Notes under the pieces: generated by a model
What the model was told of the DNA's origin: nothing
Seen by the model: the letters and a program-made list of their open reading frames with translations, nothing else
The model's database searches: none
In this document: positions 1-12,886 of the stretch, piece after piece
How positions within the stretch are numbered: position 1 is the first letter of the stretch
Layout of the letters: the number at the start of each line of letters is the position of its first letter
Translations under genes and position numbers: made by a program
DNA from: Paramacrobiotus metropolitanus
Lineage: Eukaryota > Tardigrada > Eutardigrada > Parachela > Macrobiotidae
Length of the DNA: 64,000 nucleotides
Assembly (NCBI RefSeq): GCF_019649055.1
Contig: NW_026570243.1
Span: 744,001-808,000 of the forward strand
Direction of reading: 5' to 3'

Positions 1-76
1 TCGCTAATAGTTTAAACAGTTTTATTAAAGATCTACTTTTTATATAACATGCAAATTAATAATAAATTTAATGTAG

Positions 77-3000
77 GTAATGTTGCTGTTAACCTGCAAG
101 CCATCAGTGGATATCCCATATATTCCAATTATCCCGGCGGTGGAGGCTATGGTGGAGGTGGTGGCTACGGGGGCGGAGGTTACGGAGGAGGTGGTTACCC
201 GTCCGGGGGAGGCGGTTATGGGGGAGGCGGATATGGAGGCGCTTATTCTTATTACACCACTACAGGTATTAATACACTGTATACGTAGTCACCAGAAATC
301 TTTGGTAACGTAATTTATGATCATAACACTTTTTGAAAAGCACTGTGAACTGAAAGGTCACTTTTACGTAGAACCGGCTACCACCTTGAAAACAATCATG
401 TCGAATGTGTACGCCATTCCCGTATACGCACAAATGCCGCCGTACGTCAACTACTCGACAACCGTGTATAACTTTTCCGATTTCAACCTCTCTTACCCGA
501 TCTATCCCGGCTACAATCAACCGAAGTATCGTCCGTATAAGCTACCGCCGCGACCCTTTGCCGGAACTTATCCGGCATTTGACAATGGACTGGGGCCACG
601 TCCGTACATTCCTCCTCCCGGTAAACCGTACGATGCACCATTTGGAGGCGGCTACAACGGCGTACCACCTGTGCCACCAGGCGGTGCTTATAATGGAATT
701 CCACCCGGCGGCGGTTACAATGCAGTCCCACCGGTTCCACCAGGCAATCCATATAATGCAGTCCCACCGGTTCCTCCAGGTAACCCATACAACGCAGTCC
801 CACCGGTCCCTCCAGGTAACCCATATAATTCAGTACCGCCCCCCTATGGCGGGGCACCACCGCTACCTTCCGCTGATCCCTACGGTGCGGCACCGCCGTA
901 TCCACCGCCCCCACTCGGAGCCGGCTTGACATCGTACGGCGGCGACAAGGGCTGGTCACCGCCCAATCCAGTAGCAGCCGCGTCGTCGGTTGCTGCCGCG
1001 GTCGATGCCACCGACGCTGCTAATGAAGCGGACATTGTTTCCTTTCTCACCGCTAATTTTCTCAAACCAGATGCCTCCGCCAACCAGGCGCAAACCGCAC
1101 CGGCATCGCCACCATCGGTACAAGATGACCGGGATATTCCGTATGACGACACCCCACCCGCCGGTCGCAGCTACTATCCCGAACCGCTGCTCGATCGGGT
1201 GCCATTCGGCTCCGGCACGCCCCTGGTCAACGGCCTGCAAGCCCTGTTAGCACAGCTGAAAGTGGCCCCGGGCATGCAGCAAAGTGTGATTGACACCGTA
1301 CAGCGGGCGCTGTCACAAGCTGTCAGCTCGTCTAGTCCATCGCCCATGCTGATCCAAGCACTGCAGTATGCCGTGGCGGCGGTACGCGCCCTGCCGTTCA
1401 GCAGTCGGACGATAACGCAGACGGTGGACGCACTGCAGATCATTTTGGATCGCATCGGAAATAGTGTAACGACGGCCGCGCCACCTCCGCCGGTCACTAC
1501 GCCCTCCACTGTCGATAGAGTGCCGGTTATTGAATTAAACACACTAGCATCACAGTTTCTTATATACTTAAAGGCGTTGCAAGGTACAGATGTGGCGGCA
1601 CCGGTGCTGATTAGTCTAGGCGGGTTCATCGGGAATTTTCAGTTAGCACCGACATTGACGCCCTCGCATGTAATCACACTGACCCCGCTGCTGAATTCCA
1701 TTGCTAATACACCCTCATTACGTGTTGAACTGCAGCGGTCAACGGAAAATCTACAGAAAGCGCTCGCGGCATACACAACGTTCTCCACTGTACGCCATGT
1801 CGGCATACTGATTAAAGCGTTATATCAGCTGTCATCGGTCAATCCCAATCTGGATTACAAAGTGCTACAGAATCTCGGGAATATTGTTAGCCAGACGGCC
1901 AACATGGCGGTGATCCCACGAAACAGTCCTCTAATTGAAGCGGTGCAAACCGTAACGTTGCAGATCGTCCAATCCTTCGGCACACCGTTGATACACATTA
2001 TTCTAGCGAAAATTATTCGCTGCCGAACCGTACCCGAGACATGCGGCTTTGTCAGCCCGTTGCCGGCACCACCGATCGTCTTCCGCCCGCCCCCGAGACC
2101 GTCGGTATATAGGCCACCCGTCCCGCCACCGGTACCGGCTCCAGTTTCCCAGATTGCGCCACCGGTTGGTCTGCCACCGGCCAACGCACCAAAATTGCCT
2201 CTCGTTGTACAGCCGGTATACGCTGATGTTGTTGACGGTAGTGATCAGCAGAACTATAACGACTACGGCAATAAACTGCCTTCCGGCCAGCCAAAGCCTG
2301 ATTACGCTGCACCATCGCCACCGCCTGTGGCCACCCCACCATATAACGGATACAGTAGACCCACACCGGCACAACCATACTACAACCCCGCCTACTATCC
2401 CGCCCAAACTGGTTACGCCAATCCCGATGCGTATGCCCTCCGCCCGGGGGGACGCCCCAATTACCAACCAGTGTATTCCCAACCGGCACCGAATCCATGG
2501 ACGCCGAAATCAAATCTCAATGCGTACGATGTGCGACGCTTCCAACGGGCGCCGGGTAAGGCCGCGGTGTACAGTCTGATGGGTCCGGATCAGTCGTATC
2601 AAGCTCCTCCCAGCAATGGATATGATGCGCCGTATAATGCGGATAATGAGATCAAAGACAAGTACAACGACAACCCCGATGACTCCTACGGAAACGGGAA
2701 TGCCAATGACCAGTACAGTGATAGGTCGGTGCGCATTCCCTCTTCCGGTACGCAAAATTCTAACCGGCCTACTCTTCCTGTGCAGTTCTATCCCCCTTAC
2801 CCAATGGGATCTGGCCTATCCGCTGATGTGAACGCGTCAACCGGCAGTGCACCGACCTCCTCAGTATTAACGACTAACAACAAACCCGATGCGATGACTA
2901 ATTCGGCAAATAACCCTGCAATCGATACTAACACGCCTCCGGATAAACGATATGGTGTCGCGTTTAATCCGGGATATTATGCGCCTTTTAATAGGCCGTA

Positions 3001-6000
3001 CTATATACCGACGTATAACAACGGAAACGGACAGTATTACGACCAATCATATTCGCCCAACAGCCAGTACGGAAGCGGCCAATCTCCTTATAATAACCCG
3101 TACAACAACCCGGGATATAATCAGCCGCTAAATAAATATAAAGGTCCTGCGCCCAGTCCAACGGATTACAGTGATTACAGTTATGCGACGTATACGAAAC
3201 CTCCGTCAGCGTATGATTATGACAGTTACAACGCACCAACAACCACCAGGGCATCGGTGTACTCTGATTCCTACAAAGACAAAGATAACGATTATTATGG
3301 ACCACTGTCCGTTTACGCTGGCCCGGGATACGGCAATAGTCAAAACAACGTAAGTCATTTGAAAGGAGTTGGCTCCTGTAGAGTGATAATAATAACAATA
3401 ATTTAAATGCGTGTACGTATTTGACTCAAAGGTCACGGTTGTTTTTACTTTGCAGGGAGCAGTGCTATATGTGCGCTATCCGCAAAAGCGACCCGGCGCA
3501 GCTCAGCCTCCTGACGGATCCTTGCCGATATATGTCCAGCCAGTTTACGCGGAAGCTGTCGGCCAAGGGAATAAAACTGACACCAATACCGGATATAATC
3601 AACAGGGTACATCAGGATATGGAACTGCTGCGGAAAGGCCAAGCAACAATTATAATTATGCCCAAGCGCCTCCAGCGTCTTCAGGTGGAAATCAGGATTC
3701 TTACGGGGGAAAGAATGTCCCGAATGGGGCTGTTAGCACTGCGTACGATGTTCCAGCATTCTATGGCAATCGACCGGTTAATGCTCAGCAAGCGACATCA
3801 ACGTACCTTGGCGGTCAACCAGTGTCCGGTATCCCCGGTAATGCACAACCGACATACGGTGTTCCGACTAACGCCCAAGCCACCTACGGCGCCCCCACCA
3901 ATGCCCAGCCAGCTTATGGCGGCCCAGTCAACGCCCAGCCTTCATATGGCGCTCCACTTAACGCCCAACCCACCAACGGGGCTCCGTTAAATGCCCAACC
4001 CACCAACGGGGCTCCGTTGAATGCCCAACCCACCAACGGGGCTCCGTTGAACGCCCAGCCAAGCTACGGTACACCGCTGAACGCCCAGAGCGCGTATGGT
4101 TCTACGATCGCCGCCCAGGGCGCTTATGGCAGCCAGGTCAATGCTCAGCCGGTAAATACCGTGCCGGTCAACAAACAAACCGTAGCTGCCGCACCGGTTG
4201 GCACTCAGCCGGTAGCTACTCTGCCCGTGGCTTCCGCCCCGGCTAGCTCGCAGGTGGTGGCTGGAGTGCCAGTGTATGCACAATCTGTTAACGCTGCTCC
4301 AGTGTTCAGCCAGCCCGTAGCGGCCAGTCCAGTTAACGCCCAATCGGTGGCCGCTGCTCCGGTGTACAGCCAGTCAGTGGCAGCCACACCGGTCAGTGCT
4401 CAGTCGGTGGCCAGCGCTCCCGTGTACGGCCAGCCCGTATCATCGATTCCAGTGGGCGCCCAGGCAGCGGTCAGCGCTCCAGTGTACAGCCAATCAGCAT
4501 CTGCTCAACCCGTCAACGTCCAATCTGTTGGCACATCCCCAATATATTCCCAACCGGCTTCCGCAGTGCCAGTAAACGCCCAGTCCGTCTCGGTCCTTCC
4601 CGTCGGCAGCCAACAGACCTCGGCTGTTGGAGTTAGTGCTCAATCAGTTGGAGCGAATCCAGTGTACACTCAGTCGGTATCTTCCGTTCCGGTTAGTGCT
4701 CAACCTGTGGGGACACTGCCCGTCGGCTCCCAATCCGTTAACGCCGTACCGGTCAATATGCAGCCGGTCGGAACGCTGCCGGTTAGCAGCCAATCCGTTG
4801 GAGCATCCCCGGTCGACGCCAAACCCGTATTCGTGCAGCCGGTCCAGGCCGTTCCAGTGTACACTCAATCCGTCTACGGACCCAGCTACAATCCGTATCA
4901 ATGGTTCCCACAATTTCCCGCCAACGCCCAAACGTCCCAGGTGAAAGCCCAGCCGGTTTTCATGCAGCCAGTCTCCGTACTGCCCGTGTATGCACAGTCC
5001 GTATACGGTCCCACCTCGCTTTACTCGTCGGTAACCAATCAGTCATACTCTCAAACTCCAGTCAACGTGGAAGAGGTCAACGCGGAGCCAGTCAACGTGG
5101 CACCAGTCAACAGCGGCCCGGTGTACTCACAACCAGTCTACGGTCCCTCCGCCATCTTCGGTCCCAACGTCACCGAGACCACGCCGACACTCTCCGAGAT
5201 CCCGGTCAACGTTGAGTCGGCAGACGCAGCACCGGTTTTTACCCAGTCTGTTGGGGCCGCTCCGGCCAACGCTCAGTCGGTCTCGGCAGTATCGGTCAAA
5301 ACCCGCCCGGTGGGAGCCAAACCCGTCAGCGCCCAATCGGTCAAAACGCAGTCAGTCAAAACTATACCGCTTGCAGCGTTACCAGTAAAAACACAGTCCA
5401 TCTATGCGCAACCAGTGTACGGATCGGATTACAATTACGGACAGCCGTATCAATCTAATCCGATGTACATCAACAACAGCTACGGTAACTACGGTACAAG
5501 TCCGTACGGATATGGTAACTATGGCATGACGGGAGTGATGTCGCAGTATAACGGTAATCTTTACGGCCAGTCACCCAATGTTTATTCCGGCTATAATTAC
5601 AACCCCGTGGCCAATGCGTACGGCTTGTACTCATCACCATACGGAACACCGAATGTACCGTACTCAGTCAACAAAGGTTACAACTTCAAACCCGTGACCT
5701 TACCCAATCCCGGCATCTACAGCCAGTCAACAGTGCCCAGTCTGATGCCGTACAAATTAAATGCCACTGCGTCACCTTTATCACTCCCGCCCAATCCAAA
5801 CTCAATCCGGGTGTCCCCGTCACTCGCTTCAATGATCTTCAAAAATGCATGGGCCAACAAAACGGATAGCAGAACCACCGATAAACCCGTCAGTACGACA
5901 ACAACCGGCACAGCTTCAGCGGACGATGATAAATTCTTCGCCGCTGTCGGCCCGCCTTCCGCACCAGCCAAGACCCTACCGGAAACGTTCCAGGAATACT

Positions 6001-6119
6001 TCACCACGACATCCTCGGCCACCCGTTACGGTATATTGACAACTGATGTAACGACTAACAGTGCTAGATCGCTAAAGGTCGAGTCTAATCCGGCGCGCGC
6101 AAAACTAACCTGGCTGTGA
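77..6119 (+). CDS. Giant Gly/Tyr/Pro/Gln-rich repetitive protein, silk- or cuticle-like (5' partial)
   Basis: I do not recognise this gene. Proposed exons are 77-265, 372-3349 and 3456-6119; both introns are exactly 106 nt, have GT-AG ends, and keep the frame (phases 1 and 0), giving about 1,940 residues in the window. An acceptor TAG at 74-76 and the absence of a signal peptide suggest that upstream exons lie outside the window. Exon 1 encodes a GGGGYGG-type glycine/tyrosine run. Exon 2 opens with VPPVPPGNPYN-type 12-residue repeats (about 640-850), then an Ala/Leu/Ile-rich, probably helical, non-repetitive domain (about 1220-2050) with two Cys near its end, then a Tyr/Asn/Pro-rich tail. Exon 3 holds dozens of degenerate PVxAQ(S/P)V repeats (about 3780-5420) and a Tyr/Asn/Gly-rich end. 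No catalytic motif or membrane helix is visible. Composition suggests an extracellular structural protein; this is inference. Confidence 0.6.
640..850 (+). repeat. 36-bp coding tandem repeats (Pro-Gly-Tyr-Asn units)
   Basis: Four or five imperfect 36-nt units encode 12-residue blocks of the form AVPPVPPGNPYN. Neighbouring units differ mostly at third codon positions, as expected for in-frame repeat expansion in a structural protein. Confidence 0.7.
3961..4050 (+). repeat. Three near-identical 30-bp tandem units
   Basis: Units at 3961-3990, 3991-4020 and 4021-4050 encode the 10-residue block NAQPTNGAPL and are almost identical in DNA. They look like the most recent expansion within the much longer and more diverged PVxAQ repeat tract of the same exon. 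Confidence 0.85.
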
Positions 6120-6327
6120 AGCGTTCTTGGGTGAATATCTGAGCTTGGCGTATACTAGCTGTATTCATTTGTTAGTTTTATTGTTAAGTAATCGTTTTTT
6201 GTTTTCACTGTAAACTGCTGTCTCGTTCGATGCCAAAGATATTGTAATGTTGTTGTCCAAAGCTGGCTTTGGTCATTTTCGCAGTAATGTTTTGCTAAAA
6301 TTGTTACAGAAATTTTGAGCACTTGCT

Positions 6328-6337
6328 AATAAATAAA
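6328..6337 (+). terminator. Polyadenylation signal of the repetitive-protein gene
   Basis: Two overlapping AATAAA hexamers lie about 210 nt after the stop codon at 6119. This is the expected distance for a short 3' UTR. Confidence 0.6.
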
Positions 6338-6419
6338 GCCTGCATAGAGACTTACAGAATTTATTACGGCGAGTTGGCAGTTAATAAGGTTCAATAAAAC
6401 AATTTTGGAACTACGAATT

Positions 6420-7235
6420 TAAATTCGTTCACATAAGAGTAATCCACTTTAATGATGCGATAATATGCTGCTGCGCTGCGTGCTTTGCTTGCGATGGCTT
6501 TTTCGCTTGGTTGCTAATTACGAGGACTTTGTATTTATTATGCGTAGAAAGCGGTCTGCCAAAGTTCACGAAATACTTTGCAGTTGGAGTACAAGCACTG
6601 CAATGTAGAAAAATAACAAATACAATTTTATAAGTAAATATTAAACCATTGAGTATTTGTAAATTTACTTAACATAAAATAGAGTGGTCACCTGGTTGAA
6701 AAGTTAACAGTTAACAGCTAACTTTGTCTATAAGTACAGACAGACGAACCCCTAATAATTTGGATACATAATTCAAATTCATTGCTTAACGAGCGATTGT
6801 ATTGTGTTCTTTTAATTACTGAAGTCATAATGTTTACAGACACGTACATGTCGTATTTTACCATAATTGCAGGTCACAGCATGGAAACTGTCATATATTT
6901 CCCTGATCACACAAACATTCAGACAGCAAACGCGAGTCTTGTTTTCACGAAAGCAGTAAATCTTTCATTATTGCTCACGTAGTTCGCCCGAGGTTTATTT
7001 ATATTTCAATTGCATATTTTTTTTGTAAACCATATGGGCGTATTGCTCATAACCATAGCATACCATGACAAATAGCAGCTTCGCAGGCATATCATAGGAA
7101 GTAAGTATAAGTAGCCGCCAATTAAGCACGTCACAACCGCAGGTAACCGTTTCTTACAGAACGGTAAACTGGCCGAAGATAAATCAAGAAACTCAAACAG
7201 TCGGTAATTTATCTTATTTATTTGTGTATCTACAG
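6420..7235. other. Gap between genes, possible promoter and 5' exon of the protease homolog
   Basis: AT-rich DNA without a clear coding exon. A TATA-like CTATAAGT lies near 6727. A short open frame starting with ATG at 6830 ends at a GT at 6875 in a phase that fits the next exon (7236). That would make it a candidate first exon, but it does not look like a good signal peptide, so I leave it unassigned. Confidence 0.3.
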
Positions 7236-9089
7236 GTCAAACAGCGGTTCAAACCGGCACAACTGCAGCCAGTGTGCTGCTGCCCAAATACGACCGCGGG
7301 CTAGCCCGAGCATCAAATAGCGACTCCTGCGGAATTCCCCATGTACTACAGGAAGGAGACTTGCGCCAGTTGATAACGTCGGGTTCTAATTCGAAATCAC
7401 GGCTAAAGAAATGGCGAAGCAAACGAGACGGCTCACAAAGACAAGCGCGCGTGACGACGAGTGTTGTCGCACAAGAAAGGGAAATTTGCTGGATGGTAAG
7501 TTTTGATGAATTTTGTACAACTTTTGCACATAAACACAAAAAATGCTCATATTATTTTCAAAAACTAAATAATTTTCTCGCTACTCTGATAACGTAAAAT
7601 TATATGGATCACGTGAAGTACTAACGCAAATTATAAATGCATGGATTTTCTACTTGTACTTAATTTATGAAATTTTCAAATTTAGCCTAAGTAATTAATT
7701 GCTTGATGTTGATTGTTCTGTGGTAGGCGGCACTGATAATGGATAATGTGTACAAAGCCGGAGGTTCCATTATATCGCCATCGTATATTCTCACCGCTGC
7801 CCATGTTGTTGATGGGTGAGTAGGCTGCTATAAGTATACGCATTACTGTGTGTTACCGATAAAAGGTCATCCACACAGGACCACACTTGTTTAAAAATTT
7901 CTTAATGGGAATGAACAATTAAATGTGAACGCATTAATCGTAGGCGTGATTTGACTAAATTGAAAGTGCGAGTCGGCGACATCGACGTCAGGCCGACGTC
8001 TACGGGCGCTGACCCTTTGGGATGTGTCCAAACCCTGTCCGTCGAACGAACGATTATTCATCCAAACTTCAACCGCAGCACATTGGCTTATGACATCGCT
8101 CTGGTGAAGCTGCGCACTCCGATAGATTTTTCTTCGCCCTGTGTCTGTCGGATCTGCTTGAATGATCACGGACCGGACGACGGCGACACCTGCATCGTTT
8201 CTGGTTATGGATCCACCCGCCTCGTGGATCCTTTTAAAGCCAAAACCGAGCAGGATGCCTATTCATTAGGTATGTGCAGCTCAACTGGCTTCGTGAACAT
8301 AATGAATTAAAACGCTTTAATACAGAAGCACATTTTACATTTGGGTTTGTAATGCAGAAGTGACCTTTAATTAAAATAAAATGCGACGTACTTACCATTA
8401 AGTTGGATGATATTTAACTTCAAATGATCTAGTTTGCTGCGCAGCTGGACCCAATGCCGAAATTTTGCGTTACGCCGGAGTTCCGGTTGTGTCCAACGAG
8501 GACTGTTCTAGCGCTATGAAAGATTCACGCTTACTACCAGATGCCCAACCGTCTTTCGTCTCACTAGACACATCTCAACTTTGTGCTGGGGGAGTGTCGA
8601 AAACTGATGCTTGTTATGGAGATGGCGGATCGCCTTTGTACGTAGCACTACTTACCTATTCATTACACGGAACTGGTTTACATAAGTAATTTCCAACGTA
8701 ACGCAGTGTTTGAAGCACAACCTACAAACTACGTGGAAACCGATCAAAATCAATTATTGAAACTTCAAGTACTCTGTACAAGCAATGACTTTGTAAAAAT
8801 ATTATAGATAAAGAAGGACGAAAGCGATATTTTTCCTGCCACAGTGTGTACGTCAATGAATGTTTTAATAAAACAAAACACATTTGTTTTCTACTCTAGG
8901 GTGTGTTACGATGGCGAGAAATTTTATCAAGCTGGCGTAGTGTCATTTGGCCGCGGATGTGGCAAAGCGCTTATTCCAGCCATTTACGGGAAAACAACTG
9001 ACTCCATCAAGAGCTGGATCGTAACACAAGCCACTTACCAAAGCGTTCAGAATAGGCAAGCAATTTCGGACGAAGTAAACAGTCCGTAG
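7236..9089 (+). CDS. Serine protease homolog (S1 family, catalytic Ser replaced by Gly)
   Basis: Exons 7236-7495, 7727-7815, 7944-8269, 8445-8637 and 8900-9089 join in phase. The first is preceded by an acceptor, so the start codon and any signal peptide are further upstream. The product has a basic N-terminal extension with a CG pair, then a trypsin-like fold: LTAAHVV with the catalytic His, YDIALVKL with the Asp, and a CYGDGGSPLVC block where active enzymes have GDSGGP. The Ser position is Gly, the hallmark of non-catalytic clip-type serine protease homologs. The Cys pair normally flanking the catalytic His is also absent (GGS and AAHV). In arthropods such homologs act outside the cell as cofactors in melanisation or adhesion; a similar role here is inference. 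It faces another such homolog at 16141-21015. Confidence 0.85.
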
Positions 9090-10057
9090 CGGCAGTTGTA
9101 TCAAACAAGCATCTAAACATGTTTTTAATTATACAGGTCAGGTTTGCGAGCGCAGTAGGTGCGTAAAGGGGTGCGCTCAAATTCTGAATTACGCATTCAA
9201 GCATCTGTGATCTCAAGTCTTGCTGGAATGGCCGGCCGTAACTTCCGTCCATTCATTTTTCGTTGCCTTTTGTTTGCTTCGTTGATTGGGTGCAGTTTTT
9301 TCATGATAGCACAAGATGGTTTTTGTTACGTATTGTATTAGTCGTATTACTCATATAAATATTTATATAACGCTATTGAGTACGCGACGGCTTATCTATC
9401 TGTGTTATGATGCATATGGGTGACTGATTGTCTTTGTTGTATTTGTTTACTAGTTTTATTTCGATAACAACCCCCAAAGCAGCAGAAAAGGCCTTTACGT
9501 TACAGTATAGAGCTGGTACAAAAATTAAACTTTTAAAAATTTCAGGTCATAAATAGTATGCAGAGAATTTAAGGCGCATTCTTAAGCACGATACAGCTTA
9601 TCTACCCAAAACAGCAGCTGAATTTTTCGTTGACTAAAGCCTGACTGACTGCCGATTCTTATAATACAGAGTATGGATACTTACTTAAACACTTGTTCAG
9701 TTAATAACAGACTGTCTTCTTCGTAACTTTGACTAAGATCAGACATGTGTTCGCCAATAATCCAAAACTTTTCAGTAACAAAGACCAGAAAGTCACATCA
9801 CTAAATGAAGTTGTGTATCACCTCGAGGAGTCCAAATCTTAGTTTGCCCTCTTCAAACTTCAAAGGTTTCGATAACGGAAGAAATTTCGAGATTGTTGCT
9901 AGCGCATTCATAAAAAAGCAACAAAGTAATCCGTAAACTGAACTGCGAACCCGAATTATAACTTCGCTGTCGTCGTTATCAGAAGACACCTCAGTGATCT
10001 TACAATTACAATCAGCGCACGCAACACTTGTACAAAATACTGTAGAAATTACAATCT
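9090..10057. other. Intergenic region between convergent genes
   Basis: 3' flank of the protease homolog (+) and of the F-box gene (-). AT-rich, with no supported exon, RNA gene or repeat. Confidence 0.5.
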
Positions 10058-12586
10058 TTAACGGTCGTGAACCCGGCTGTTCAAGGCAAATTGTGCCAGT
10101 TTCGTCAGCTTGTACACATCCAACTTGTTCAGATTATCCATTGTCCATTTTTTCTTAGCACTCTGCTGGTCTGTGCGCGGATCAGCACTACTATACTCGA
10201 GTAAAACCTAAACAAACACCGGCGTTAGTTAAACTGATCTGGTTGCCGAGTGCTGGCTCAAGCCTTCATACCCATAAGATGTAATCGCACGCTTCAGAAT
10301 TGTGAGTGCTGACACAACGCGCCACCCACTCGGCGAGCCTCGGCAATTCGACACTCCCCACCAGTGATCTTTCATAGGCATCCCACAACTGCGCCAATCG
10401 GTGTGCGGGGTCATTATGCAGGCAGAATTGTGCACGAGCCACTTGGGCGGTGGTCTGCCTCAGCGTCAACTGGCAATCCTGCCACACCACCACACGGCAC
10501 GTCGCGGCCAGCCTGGACAGTTTCCCGTTAACCCAGTCTAGGTAATCGTGCGCATCGCTGTAATGATCGCAGAAATCACACCGTGACAGGACCAGTGTCC
10601 TAATGCGCCGATCTTGCAAGAGAATCGCCAGCAATCCATACATGTCCCGCGACCAGCACGCTAACTCCGATAGCTCCTCCAGAATGATGGTGTTCGTGGC
10701 GGGAGTGGCGTACTTGAGTACGCAACCAGCCAGAAGAAACTGCTCCCCCTGCTCAGTGTGTGCCACATGGAAGGAATGCCGGCCGGAGATCCACAGCTGC
10801 TTGCCGGATGCACCCACATCTAGAGTTTATATTCGAACAGTTTGGGTTGTTTTTGAAATGAAACTGGATACGATAAATGAATTCTTAAAATGTATCTGCC
10901 AATATTTTTCCCATCTGTTATAAACAAAGGATCTAAAACAAATAATAGTTTTTTCTACTGATAATTATATCACTTTCAAAAGGTAATCCAATGTATTTTA
11001 TGAAATCGGCGTTTGATTTGAACACTTACTTCGCCAAAAATAAGAATTTAAAAAATAGAAGTTCTCTTTTCAAATCATTTTGAATGCTCACGGCCCGGTA
11101 AGATTTTAAAGTTATTTAATTCGAAGCTGGCAGTGAGAAACGTTTGAAATTGTGATTGCAATTTGGAATCATACCCGCATCCAGCAGTAGCACAGCATCC
11201 CAGAAACAGCAGACGCGACGCTTCCTCACCCGTTCGATGGTGTCTAGTGACTGGAAGATTTCCGCCAATATTTCCCGTGGCAAGGGGATGCCGCGTCCCG
11301 CTTGAGAGACTTCTGTACGCGGAGCTTTGACTCGTTTTAACGTGGGAACGAAGCGATATCCATCCCATTCCCCTTCCGGGCTGCCTTCACACTCGCTGCG
11401 GTTGGCATAAAAAGTAGAATAGTTCCGTACAATGTTGTTAAAAGTATTTTCCTTCAAATCAAAGCTCGTAAGGGATGTGACCCGGTACATGGTATCAAAT
11501 TACTATGTTAGCAAAACACGTTTTTACATTGTTTTATGACATTCCGAAGCCAAATGATTTGTAAACACTGGCGTGAAATACGTGAAATTCAACTTTATGC
11601 ACGCAAGATCCGCTTGTGGAGCTATGACTGAAGCAAGATCTAAAAAAGTTCATAGACAAACTGCTGCACCAACGTAGTGGACCGATCTTCTTCGAATTTT
11701 GCACACTAACTCACATAACTATGGAGATCGCTCTTACATTGAACCAGGGTTTCCCGGTTTCATAGTTGTTTTTCGATTTATTTTAAAATTTAGGGAAAAA
11801 ATAGTGAAACCCTCACGAGACTTTTGGAACACCTGGTTGCGTTTATGCCAATGTAGCAAACCATCTGGCAACACGATTTATTAAAGCGACACAAAAAATT
11901 ATTTGGCGTACACGAAAGCGACGCCGTTGACACCTACCAATCGGCAATCGGTCGAGTGAAAACGCCAGTCAACCGTGGCGCTGGAAGTATGTGGAACTCA
12001 CTGCGAACGGCGATGCAGCAGGCATTAAACTCGCGACTGAACTTCTGCCACAGCATTCTCGTCGCCCCCGGAGGCGCAGACCAATATCCCCTGGGCAGGC
12101 GGCATTCGCGGCTGACAAAACAATCCGGCCCTACGCGGCGCTCCTGCAGATCTTCAGGCGAAGGCACACGGCGGATCTGGCAATACGGAATCAGCTCTGT
12201 CGTCACAGCAGCATCGCTCCACTGCACCACCACCAGTCCACAGCGGATATCGTTGCACGACGCTTTGCACACTAGGGCGTCCGCGGGCATAGCTAGCTGG
12301 ATAGGATACCAGTACCACGTCCACGCGCGATCTGCCCCGATGCGCAGTAGAGCTTGGAGAGGATGGGTTTAGCCCATGCAGGATTCTTCCAGCGTTCCCA
12401 GCGGCCGAGAGGCACGTACGGGACCCTGAAGACGCTGTCGTACTCGACCCACTCGCAGTGACGCTGCGGACAGTCGAAGTCGACCAGTAGGCCCTTGTTC
12501 GCCTCGTCCCCAGACGCCAGCCCAACGACGATGCCGTGCTGCAGCGTCCCGTTAATCAGCACATCCACGCTGTTCCACTGGTACAT
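10058..12586 (-). CDS. F-box protein of a probable tardigrade-type family, with one frame break
   Basis: Read on the minus strand. The 5' exon starts at ATG 12586 and encodes a module with VDVLINGTLQHG and LVDFDCPQRHCEW, followed by VPLGRWERW. Near 12375 the frame must change to continue into HPLQALLRIGADRAW-like sequence, which stays open to 11934. The F-box exon (about 11395-11175) contains LPREILAEIFQSLDTIERV and RRVCCFWD, a clear F-box. The next exon, 10819-10272, is Leu/Cys-rich and resembles a degenerate leucine-rich substrate-binding region. The last exon, 10195-10058, ends with a basic KKKWTMDNL segment and the stop. F-box proteins link SKP1-cullin ubiquitin ligases to substrates. The intron between 11934 and the F-box exon is not resolved in phase, so two genes or a pseudogene remain possible. 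Confidence 0.6.
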
Positions 12587-12886
12587 TTCGTACACAATAC
12601 TCACATCGGCACTGTGACAACCGCCAGCAAATACGTGCATGTTCCACGAAAAGATAAATACTCGGGCAAAATCTGCAGCACCTGACAAAAGGCTGATCGA
12701 ACTATCGAAGCCTGAAAGATGTAACTCGGACCAAAAGCAAAAGTTACAGCGACTAAGCGACTTGAAGCCAAGTGGAAGGTACTCTTGATGCTGACACTGG
12801 ACCGCGCGCACAAGTAAAAACACCTGTCTGTGTTTTGACTCTGCCTGCCGCCCGGAAGCACTGGTTATCTGACAACCGAACATAAA

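Noticed and set aside
483-2513. Several minus-strand and alternate-frame open frames of 80-180 codons inside the repetitive-protein exon
   Set aside because: They are shadows of a GC-rich, repetitive coding exon; they lack splice signals and family motifs.
3957-4065. Regular short repeats checked as a possible CRISPR array
   Set aside because: The units are contiguous, in frame, and encode NAQPTNGAPL; there are no unique spacers and the host is an animal.
12154-12525. 123-codon minus-strand frame overlapping the F-box gene N-terminal exon
   Set aside because: It is Ser/Arg/Thr-rich with no motif; the other two minus-strand frames carry the recognisable family segments.
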